DNA from: Burkholderiales bacterium
GTDB lineage: Bacteria > Pseudomonadota > Gammaproteobacteria > Burkholderiales > Burkholderiaceae_C
DNA length: 5,597 nucleotides
NCBI GenBank assembly: GCA_947448105.1
Contig: CANFNE010000172.1
Span: 1-5,597 of the forward strand
Direction of reading: 5' to 3'
Numbering within the stretch: position 1 is the stretch's first letter; each line of letters starts with the position of its first letter. Shown in pieces: positions 1 through 5,458 of this stretch. The position numbers and the translations under genes were made by a program. The notes below the pieces were generated by a model. The model saw only the letters and a program-made list of their open reading frames with translations, made no database searches and was not told where the DNA came from.

Positions 1-123
1 GGCGTGCAAGGCCTGCGCGTGGTGGACACCTCCATCATGCCCACGCTCACCGGCGGCAACACCACGGCGCCCACCATCATGATTGCCGAAAAAGCTGCGG
101 AGATGATCCGCCGCGCCGCTTAG
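1..123 (+). CDS. GMC-family FAD-dependent oxidoreductase, C-terminal fragment (5' end outside window)
   Basis: Frame 1 is open from the first base to a TAG at 121-123, giving 40 residues. They match the C-terminal signature of GMC oxidoreductases (choline dehydrogenase, alcohol dehydrogenase and related flavoenzymes): a VVDTSIMPT core, then TGGNTTAPTIMIAEKAA. The Asn at visible residue 20 (codon 58-60) falls where the family carries the second catalytic His/Asn beside the flavin, and the following APTIMIAEKAA helix packs near the FAD. Family members oxidise primary alcohols, choline or sugars using FAD. The substrate cannot be told from this tail, because the N-terminal FAD-binding and substrate domains lie upstream of the window. 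The gene converges on the MFS gene and ends 51 bp before that gene's stop codon. The family call is secure; the specific enzyme is not. Confidence 0.9.
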   Translation, partial: GVQGLRVVDTSIMPTLTGGNTTAPTIMIAEKAAEMIRRAA

Positions 124-174
124 GCGAGACCCCCCCAGCCGCCGGACCGCACACGCTGCGGCGCCGCAGGCTGC
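124..174. terminator. Convergent intergenic gap with a 14-nt palindrome, possible bidirectional terminator
   Basis: Between the two convergent stop codons lies CTGCGGCGCCGCAG at 156-169, a perfect 14-nt palindrome that can fold as a 5-bp GC stem with a 4-nt loop on either strand. The position suits a shared transcription end. No T-tract follows on either strand, so an intrinsic terminator is not established; it may simply stall polymerase or be chance in GC-rich DNA. Confidence 0.3.
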
Positions 175-1377
175 TTATTGCACCAGCGGCCGCTGCCGCC
201 AGGCCAGCGCCGCGCCCAGCCACAGGGCCAGGGCCGACACCAGCAAGCCGCGCTCCAAGCCGCCCGCGCCGTCCGCAATCCAACCCACCAGCGTGGGGCC
301 CACAATTTGCCCGGCGGCAAACACGATCGTGAAGGCGCTGATGCCCGTGGCCCAGGCGCTGGGCGGCAGGTTGTGGCGCACCAACGCCGTACTCGAAGCC
401 ACGATGGACAAGAACACGCCGCCAAACAGCAGGCCTGAAGCCACCACCACCGCAAAGCTCTGCGTCACCGCAGGCAGCAGCACCGCCAGCCCCAAGAGCG
501 CATTGAGCCGCGCCATGGCGCCACCGCCCTGGTGGCGGTTGAGCAGGCCCGCCCAAATGCGCGACGAGGCCACCACCGCCAGCCCCAGCAGGCCGTAAAA
601 CACCGTCACCGCCTGCGCGCTTGCCCCTTGCGCGCGCAGGAGCGCCACGGCAAAGGTCATGTAACCGATATAGCCCACGCCAAACATGCCATAGCCCGCC
701 AGCGCAAAACCAAACACCCGCCAACCAAACGCCACCGGCGCACCGGCATCTGCCGCCGCAGCACTTGGGGGCATCTGCTCCCACTGCGCCATTACCCGCG
801 CAGGCCAGCGCAGCAAGGCCGTGGCGGCAAAACACAGCAGCGCCAGCGCCCACCAGGCAAAACGCCAGGGATGGGCTTGGCCCGCAAACGCCTCCAACAC
901 CCAGGGCACCAAGAGCGCGCAAAGCGTAATCCCCAGCCCGGTGCCGCCGTAGTACACGCCCAGCAACAAGCCGGCCTGCGCGGGTGCGCGGCTGCCCAGG
1001 CGCGCCGCCAGCAAGCCCCCGGACACAAACACCAGCGCGCTGGCCACCCCGGCCAACAAACGCTGCACCAGCAAGACCGGCGCCTCAGTAAAAAAGCCGC
1101 ACAAACCCATGAACAGCGCCGCCAAGAGCGAGCCCGCCCACAGCAAGACGGTGGGAGACAACCGGCGCATCAGCCCCGGCATGGCCAGCGCGCCAAGCAA
1201 ATAGCCCACCGCGTTGGCCGTGTTCATAGCGCCCGCCAGGGTGTAGCTCCAGCCCAGATCGGTACGCATGCCCGGCAGCAACAAGCCGTAGGCAAAACGC
1301 GTCACACCCAAAGAGACAGCCGCGCCCACCGACAGGGCCAAAGCAAGCCAAAATAGCGGACGCAGCGGTGAGGGCAC
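175..1377 (-). CDS. YbfB/YjiJ-family MFS transporter
   Basis: An inner-membrane major facilitator superfamily protein of about 400 residues, the usual size for a 12-helix MFS carrier. It is very hydrophobic throughout. The N-terminal signature is that of the YbfB/YjiJ (MFS_4) family: GVTRFAYGLLLPGMR at residues 24-38, DLGWSY at 40-45, then NTANAVGYLLGAL at 52-64. A polar, Ala/Pro-rich stretch around residues 190-218 is the central cytoplasmic loop between the two six-helix halves. The second half contains GYGMFGVGYIGYM (228-240) and GQIVGPTLVGWIAD (356-369). The frame opens with a GTG at 1383, but a GTG two codons later (1377) has GGAG at 1386-1383 five bases upstream, so I prefer it. The stop is TAA at 177-175. 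Substrates of this family are largely unknown, and nothing here identifies one. It diverges from the OYE gene, so the two may share regulation. Confidence 0.88.
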   Translation of the reverse strand: MPSPLRPLFWLALALSVGAAVSLGVTRFAYGLLLPGMRTDLGWSYTLAGAMNTANAVGYLLGALAMPGLMRRLSPTVLLWAGSLLAALFMGLCGFFTEAPVLLVQRLLAGVASALVFVSGGLLAARLGSRAPAQAGLLLGVYYGGTGLGITLCALLVPWVLEAFAGQAHPWRFAWWALALLCFAATALLRWPARVMAQWEQMPPSAAAADAGAPVAFGWRVFGFALAGYGMFGVGYIGYMTFAVALLRAQGASAQAVTVFYGLLGLAVVASSRIWAGLLNRHQGGGAMARLNALLGLAVLLPAVTQSFAVVVASGLLFGGVFLSIVASSTALVRHNLPPSAWATGISAFTIVFAAGQIVGPTLVGWIADGAGGLERGLLVSALALWLGAALAWRQRPLVQ

Positions 1378-1382
1378 AAACA

Positions 1383-1386
1383 CTCC
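1383..1386 (-). promoter_or_regulatory. Ribosome binding site deciding the MFS start
   Basis: Read on the minus strand, GGAG (1386-1383) is followed by TGTTT and then GTG at 1377-1375, a 5-nt spacer that suits initiation there. The first in-frame GTG (1383-1381) overlaps this motif and has no other Shine-Dalgarno-like sequence at a suitable distance, so it is the less likely start. Confidence 0.5.
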
Positions 1387-1490
1387 AGGCAGAAATCAAG
1401 CCGCGATTGTGCGCTGGCCCACCGCACGCAGCTGCTGCGCAAACGACACTGCATTTCACACATTTGCCACCCGATTTTCTGAAAGCCCCC
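1387..1490. promoter_or_regulatory. Divergent MFS/OYE intergenic region
   Basis: About 105 bp separate the two divergent starts, so both promoters should lie here. No convincing -35/-10 pair could be read on either strand. An inverted repeat, CGCAG-CTG-CTGCG (1427-1439), overlapping an 8-nt perfect palindrome (GCAGCTGC, 1428-1435), is the most regular dyad and could be an operator, but short GC dyads are common in this DNA. GAAAG at 1481-1485, five bases before the ATG at 1491, is a plausible ribosome binding site for the OYE gene. No regulator gene lies next to it in the window. Confidence 0.35.
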
Positions 1491-2612
1491 ATGACTACTT
1501 TGTTCGATCCCCTGGCCTTGGGCCCCATCGCCCTGGCCAACCGTGCCGTCATGGCGCCACTTACCCGCAACCGCGCGCCCGGCGCCATGCCCACGGCGGC
1601 TATGGTCACCTACTACACACAGCGCGCTCACCCTCAAGATGGCGCGGGCCTGATCATTACCGAGGCCACGGCGATCAGCCACCAGGGCCAGGGCTACTCC
1701 GACGTGCCCGGCATCTGGAGCGACGCCCAGGTGCAAGCCTGGAAGCCCATCACTGCCGCCGTGCACGCGGCGGGCGGCAAAATCTTCATGCAGCTGTGGC
1801 ACGTGGGCCGCGTCTCGCACGTGGACCTGCAGCCCGGCGGCCAGGCGCCAGTCGCACCCTCGGCCCTCACCGCCAAAACCAAAACCGTGCTGATTACCGA
1901 CGGCGTGCCCCGTTTTGTGGCCACGTCCGAGCCGCGTGCCCTGCGCTTGGACGAGTTGCCCGGCATCGTGGCCGACTACCGCACGGCCGCGCGCAACGCC
2001 ATCGCTGCCGGGTTTGACGGTGTGGAAGTGCACGCCGCCAACGGCTACCTGATCGACCAGTTTTTGCGCTCGGGCTCCAACCACCGCACAGACGCCTATG
2101 GCGGCAGCATCGAAAACCGTGCGCGCCTGCTCATGGAAGTCATGCACGCCGTCTGCACCGAGATTGGCGCAGCCCACGTGGCGCTGCGCCTGTCACCGGT
2201 CACACCGGCCAATGACGCCGCCGACCCGCAACCGCAGCCGCTGTTCGACTACGTGGTGCAGCAGCTCGCGCCTCTAGGGCTGGCCTATGTGCACGTGATC
2301 GAAGGCTCCACCGGCGCCGAGCGCGATTACCAGCAAGGCGACACGCCGTTTGACTACGCCGCGCTGTTGCAGAGCTACCGAAGCGCCGGTGGCAAAGGCG
2401 CGTGGATGGTCAACAACGCCTACGACCTGGCTCTGGCCAACCATGCCTTGGCCCATGGCGCGGACCTGGTGGCATTTGGCAAACCCTTCATCGCCAACCC
2501 CGACCTGACACGCCGCCTGCGCGAAGGCGCCGCGCTCAACCCGGCCGACCGCAACACCTTTTACGGCGGCGGCGCCCACGGTTACACCGACTACCCGACG
2601 CTGGGCCACTAA
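1491..2612 (+). CDS. Old Yellow Enzyme family alkene reductase (NemA-like, FMN-dependent)
   Basis: A 373-residue cytosolic flavoenzyme of the size usual for NemA, PETN reductase and OYE proteins. These use NAD(P)H and FMN to reduce the C=C bond of unsaturated carbonyls, maleimides and nitro/nitrate compounds. Visible landmarks: MAPLTRNR (21-28) near the FMN pyrimidine; QLWHVGR (101-107); the active-site motif HAANGYLIDQF with H181 and N184 (substrate carbonyl binding) and Y186 (proton donor); R233 in ALRLSP; YGGSIENR (203-210); and the phosphate-binding AFGKPFIANPDL (328-339). The H/N pair places it in the classical PETNR/NemA branch rather than the YqjM branch, which has His/His. The frame stays open 41 codons upstream to 1368, but homology starts at MTTLFDPL and GAAAG lies five bases before this ATG, so 1491 is preferred. 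The physiological substrate is unknown; detoxification of electrophiles is the family inference. Confidence 0.93.
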   Translation: MTTLFDPLALGPIALANRAVMAPLTRNRAPGAMPTAAMVTYYTQRAHPQDGAGLIITEATAISHQGQGYSDVPGIWSDAQVQAWKPITAAVHAAGGKIFMQLWHVGRVSHVDLQPGGQAPVAPSALTAKTKTVLITDGVPRFVATSEPRALRLDELPGIVADYRTAARNAIAAGFDGVEVHAANGYLIDQFLRSGSNHRTDAYGGSIENRARLLMEVMHAVCTEIGAAHVALRLSPVTPANDAADPQPQPLFDYVVQQLAPLGLAYVHVIEGSTGAERDYQQGDTPFDYAALLQSYRSAGGKGAWMVNNAYDLALANHALAHGADLVAFGKPFIANPDLTRRLREGAALNPADRNTFYGGGAHGYTDYPTLGH

Positions 2613-2616
2613 GGCA

Positions 2617-2630
2617 GGCGCAAGGGCGCC
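2617..2630. terminator. Small hairpin between the convergent OYE and copA ends
   Basis: GGCGC (2617-2621) and GCGCC (2626-2630) form a 5-bp GC stem around an AAGG loop, inside the 34-bp gap between the OYE stop (2612) and the copA stop (2647). On the minus strand, the TTTTCTT just after the copA stop lies before this stem rather than after it, so it is not a textbook intrinsic terminator in either direction. It is listed as the only candidate in the gap. Confidence 0.25.
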
Positions 2631-2646
2631 ACGGGCCAAGAAAAGC

Positions 2647-4938
2647 TCAGGGCCCCTTCCAGCGCTTGAGCAGCAAGGCGTTGGCCATGACGCTCACCGA
2701 ACTCAGCGCCATGGCCCCACCCGCGAGCACCGGGTTCAGGTAGCCCAGCGCCGCCAGCGGAATGCCCGCCACGTTGTAAAAAAACGCCCAAAACAGGTTC
2801 TGCCGTATCTTGGCCACGGTGCGGTTGGAAATGTCCAGAGCCGCAGCCACCAGGCGCGGCTCGCCGCGCATCAAAGTAATACCCGCCGCGTGCATAGCCA
2901 CGTCGGTGCCGCCGCCGCCGATATTGGACATGGCCATACCCACATCAGCCGCCGCCAGCGCCGGGGCGTCGTTCACGCCGTCTCCCACCATGGCCACCGT
3001 GTAGTGCGCACTCACGTCGCCCTTGAGCGCCGTGATCTTGGCTGCCTTGTCGCCGGGCAACACTTCGGCCAGCACCTCCGTGCTGCCGGGGCTGGCGTCC
3101 AGGCCCAGGCGGCGCGCCATGGCGCGGGCCGCGCCCCAGTTGTCACCCGAAACCATCACGGTGCGAATGCCGCGCGCGCGCAATTGGGCAATCGCCTCTT
3201 TGGCGCCGGGCTTGGGCTCGTCGGCAAAGGCCAGCAAAGCGCGCAGGGTCCAGACGCCGTCTTGTTGCTGCGCCAAGGCTGAGACGCTGGCGCCATCCCT
3301 CTCCAGCGCGCGCGCCTGGGTGGCAAACGCGGCGCCCGCAGGCGTAGCCAACAAAGGCTGGGCCTGCAGCTCCTGCATCCAGCGCAGGCTGCCCAGGGCG
3401 TAGTGCTGGTCGTCCACCAAGCCTTCGGTGCCGCGCCCGGACACCGCGCGCGCATTGGCCAAAGGTAGCCGCGCCAGTCCTTGGGCACTGGCGCGCTCCA
3501 CCACCGCGTGCGCCAGCGGGTGTTCGCTGCCGCTTTGCAGGCTGGCGCAGATTTGCAAGAGCGCTGCGTCCATGGTGGCCGGGGCGTCGGCCACGGTAGC
3601 GCCAGGCGCCAACAGCGCCTTGAGCTGCGGTCGGCCCACGGTCAGGGTGCCGGTCTTGTCAAAGGCCACCACGTTCACCTTGTGCGCCAGCTCCAGTGCC
3701 TGCGCGTCCTTGATCAAAATGCCGTACTTGGCCGCCACGCCCGTGCCCGCCATGATGGCCACCGGCGTGGCCAGGCCCAGCGCGCAGGGGCAGGCGATTA
3801 CCAGCACCGCCACCGCGCGGATCAGCGCCAGCTCAAAACTGTGACCGGTGAGCCACCAGCCCAAGAGCGTGGCCAGGGCCAGCAGCAAAACCACGGGCAC
3901 AAATACGGCGCTGACCTGGTCGACCATACGCTGGATCGGCGCCTTGGCCGCCTGCGCGTCTTCCACCAGGCGGATGATGTTTGACAGCATGGTCTGCGCG
4001 CCCACGGCGCTCACCCGCACCAGCACCCGGCCTTCGCCGTTGATGGATCCACCCGTCACCCGCGCGCGCGCCTCTTTGGCCACGGGGAGCGATTCGCCGG
4101 TGAGCATGGATTCGTCCACTTGGGTGGCGCCGTCGGTCACCAGGCCGTCCACGGCAAAACGTTCGCCGGGCTTGACCACCAGCGTGTCGCCCACCAGCAC
4201 TTCGGCCACGGGCACGTCCACTTCTCCCTCGGGGCGCAGCAAGTGCGCGCGCTCGGGCCGCAGCGCGTGCAGGGCGCGAATGGCCGAGGTGGTTTGCCGC
4301 TTGGCCCGCACTTCCAGCCATTTGCCCAGCAGCACCAGGCTGATCACCAAGGCCGAGCCTTCAAAGTACAAATGCACCATGGCACCAGCCGGGGCGCTCA
4401 GCCACAGCCAGACTGACAGCGCCCAGCCCGCCGTGGTGCCCAAGGACACCAGCAAGTCCATATTGCCACTGCCGTTTTTCAGGGCGTGCCAACCCGCCAC
4501 ATAAAAGCGCGCACCCAGCCAAAACTGCACCGGCGTGGCCAGCGCAAACTGCCACAGCGGCGAAAGCGTCCAGTGCCGGCCCAGCACGTCGCCCAGCATG
4601 GGCAGCACCAGCGGCACGCACAGCGCCAAGCCCCAGGCCACCGGCGCAAAACCGGCCCAGGCGCCCGCGTCTGGCGCGTCAATCGCCGCGTCCGCCGCCT
4701 TGGGCTCGTAACCGGCATCGCGCACCGCGCGGCGCAACAAGGCCTCCATCTGCGCGGCCTGCGCCACGTCGGCCGGAAACGCAATGCGCGCCGATTCGGT
4801 GGCCAAGTTCACATTGGCGCTTTGCACCCCGGGCACGCGCTTGAGCGCTTTTTCCACCCGCCCAACGCAAGACGCACAGGTCATGCCGCCCACACCAATG
4901 TCCAGGGAACACACTTCAGGGGGCGCGGGGCTGCTCAT
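2647..4938 (-). CDS. copA: Cu(I)-exporting P1B-1-type ATPase CopA
   Basis: An inner-membrane pump that expels cytoplasmic Cu(I) (possibly Ag(I)) using ATP. The 763-residue protein shows the full CopA order. It has one N-terminal heavy-metal-associated domain with GMTCASC (metal ligands C21 and C24), then two extra N-terminal helices (about 97-175) and a helix pair (about 186-210). The actuator domain carries TGES (280-283), the metal-channel motif is CPC (383-385), phosphorylation is at D427 in DKTGT, the nucleotide domain has SEHPLA (471-476), and the hinge is GDGVNDAP (652-659). YN (721-722) and M743 with SS (746-747) complete the Cu(I) ligand set that separates P1B-1 from Zn/Cd pumps. The frame opens at a TTG (5028), but homology and the first ATG support 4938. 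The Shine-Dalgarno match there is weak (AAAG about 11 bases upstream). An extra glycine-rich SNIGGGG (671-677) is noted separately. It diverges from copZ. Confidence 0.96.
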   Translation of the reverse strand: MSSPAPPEVCSLDIGVGGMTCASCVGRVEKALKRVPGVQSANVNLATESARIAFPADVAQAAQMEALLRRAVRDAGYEPKAADAAIDAPDAGAWAGFAPVAWGLALCVPLVLPMLGDVLGRHWTLSPLWQFALATPVQFWLGARFYVAGWHALKNGSGNMDLLVSLGTTAGWALSVWLWLSAPAGAMVHLYFEGSALVISLVLLGKWLEVRAKRQTTSAIRALHALRPERAHLLRPEGEVDVPVAEVLVGDTLVVKPGERFAVDGLVTDGATQVDESMLTGESLPVAKEARARVTGGSINGEGRVLVRVSAVGAQTMLSNIIRLVEDAQAAKAPIQRMVDQVSAVFVPVVLLLALATLLGWWLTGHSFELALIRAVAVLVIACPCALGLATPVAIMAGTGVAAKYGILIKDAQALELAHKVNVVAFDKTGTLTVGRPQLKALLAPGATVADAPATMDAALLQICASLQSGSEHPLAHAVVERASAQGLARLPLANARAVSGRGTEGLVDDQHYALGSLRWMQELQAQPLLATPAGAAFATQARALERDGASVSALAQQQDGVWTLRALLAFADEPKPGAKEAIAQLRARGIRTVMVSGDNWGAARAMARRLGLDASPGSTEVLAEVLPGDKAAKITALKGDVSAHYTVAMVGDGVNDAPALAAADVGMAMSNIGGGGTDVAMHAAGITLMRGEPRLVAAALDISNRTVAKIRQNLFWAFFYNVAGIPLAALGYLNPVLAGGAMALSSVSVMANALLLKRWKGP

Positions 4939-5053
4939 GGGCGGATAGTCTTTCTGCTTGGGGTTGAAAACGAGGGGCTTGGGTGCAAGGTTAAGCTCAT
5001 GGACAAAGCTTGAAGCTTCTTTGGCCAACCATATTTAATTTTGAAAGCGCAAT
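4939..5053. promoter_or_regulatory. Divergent copA/copZ regulatory region
   Basis: This 115-bp, AT-richer gap must hold the promoters of both copper genes. Toward copZ, TTGAAG (5010-5015) and TATTTA (5032-5037), 16 bp apart, are a possible sigma-70 pair. The implied start would fall on the ribosome binding site GAAAG (5043-5047), so this is tentative. Toward copA, TTAACCTTGC (4994-4985, minus strand) resembles the -35 edge plus left arm of CueR-type operators, but the matching right arm is not seen. Other symmetric elements are CTTG-GGTG-CAAG (4978-4989) and AAGCTT-G-AAGCTT (5006-5018). Control by a copper-sensing MerR-family activator is inferred from family practice, not shown here. Confidence 0.5.
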
Positions 5054-5251
5054 ATGAACCACCTCTTTACCGTCACCGGCATGACCTGCGGCCACTGCGA
5101 AAAAGCCGTTACTGCAGCGATTGTGCGGCTTGATCCGCAAGCCAAAGTGGAGATTGAACGCAGTGCCAACAAGGTGCAGGTGCAGTCTGAGCAAAGCCAT
5201 GAGGCGCTGGCCGCGGTGATTGTCGAGGAGGGGTATGTGGTGGCGGGCTGA
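5054..5251 (+). CDS. copZ: Copper chaperone CopZ-like, single HMA domain
   Basis: A 65-residue soluble protein made of a single heavy-metal-associated domain (beta-alpha-beta-beta-alpha-beta). The metal loop is GMTCGHC, with the two Cu(I) ligands C12 and C15. The rest follows the fold: helix EKAVTAAIVRL (16-26), strand AKVEIE (30-35), strand KVQVQSE, a second helix around HEALAAVIVEEGY, and the last strand YVVAG. Such proteins carry Cu(I) in the cytoplasm to CopA, and its place back to back with copA fits that role. ATG at 5054 has GAAAG six bases upstream; the stop is TGA at 5249-5251. It could also be a general HMA metal-binding protein (mercury carriers have the same fold), but GMTCGHC and the copA neighbour favour copper. 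No gene follows within the window. Confidence 0.9.
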   Translation: MNHLFTVTGMTCGHCEKAVTAAIVRLDPQAKVEIERSANKVQVQSEQSHEALAAVIVEEGYVVAG

Positions 5252-5328
5252 TCTGGGTCAACTGGCTTGGCCTTTGGGCTGGTTTGCCACTGTGTAGGCT
5301 CGCTTTTTTACCCGGCGGTGTGTGCTTG

Positions 5329-5361
5329 CCCCCCTATCCCCCCGGCCCCCTTTCCACCCCC
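5329..5361 (-). other. Putative G-quadruplex-forming tract
   Basis: The plus strand carries four C runs: six at 5329-5334, six at 5338-5343, five at 5346-5350 and five at 5357-5361. They are separated by 3, 2 and 6 bases. The minus strand therefore has four G runs of at least five with loops of 6, 2 and 3 nt, which meets the usual G4 pattern (four runs of three or more, loops of seven or fewer) with room to spare. The structure is predicted from pattern only. Confidence 0.6.
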
Positions 5362-5379
5362 ACCGGGGCGGAAAGGGGG
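5346..5379. repeat. Long near-perfect inverted repeat (hairpin)
   Basis: CCCCCTTTCC (5346-5355) is exactly complementary to GGAAAGGGGG (5370-5379). Inside, CCCC (5357-5360) pairs with GGGG (5365-5368) around a CACC loop, with a single A-C mismatch (5356/5369). That makes 14 pairs in 34 bases, by far the strongest stem in the window. It lies about 95 bp after the copZ stop and could end copZ transcription or stabilise its mRNA, but no T-run follows. It may equally be a REP-like dispersed element. It shares its left arm with the G-quadruplex tract. Confidence 0.6.
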
Positions 5380-5444
5380 AGCGAACAGCCACATTTGGTT
5401 TTGTCGCTTCGGCTACGGCACCACCGGCCACCGCCACTTATTAC

Positions 5445-5458
5445 TTGGTAATTGGTAG
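5445..5458 (+). repeat. Duplicated heptamer TTGGTAA/TTGGTAG
   Basis: TTGGTAA (5445-5451) is directly followed by TTGGTAG (5452-5458), after an AT-rich TTATTAC (5438-5444). Two copies differing in the last base could be a minimal tandem repeat able to expand by slippage. Two copies alone can be chance, so confidence is limited. Confidence 0.4.

Noticed and set aside
77..922. 281-codon minus-strand open frame overlapping the GMC tail and the MFS gene
   Set aside because: Low-complexity Gly/Ala/Arg/Cys composition with no domain, and it lies in another frame of the well-supported MFS gene: a shadow of high-GC third positions.
532..1356. 274-codon plus-strand frame antisense to the MFS gene
   Set aside because: The Arg/Gln/His/Pro-rich product with no motifs is the typical reverse-strand shadow of a membrane protein gene; the MFS reading has clear family motifs.
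1368..1490. Extended N-terminus for the OYE from an ATG at 1368
   Set aside because: The 41 extra residues have no homology to OYE proteins, would overlap the divergent MFS start, and a better-placed ribosome binding site precedes ATG 1491.
1302..2177. 291-codon minus-strand frame antisense to the OYE gene
   Set aside because: It overlaps the catalytic core of the OYE, whose motifs are complete, and has Gly/His/Val-rich composition without recognisable features.
3833..4504. Long frames on both strands inside copA (3833-4321 minus, 3848-4504 plus)
   Set aside because: Arg/Ala/Gly- or Ser/Thr/Pro-rich shadows within the conserved actuator and membrane region of copA.
5267..5309. Classical intrinsic terminator for copZ using the T6 run at 5304-5309
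   Set aside because: The nearest stem (5267-5282) relies on three G-T pairs and sits about 20 bases before the T run; the bases directly before the T run form only a 3-bp stem.
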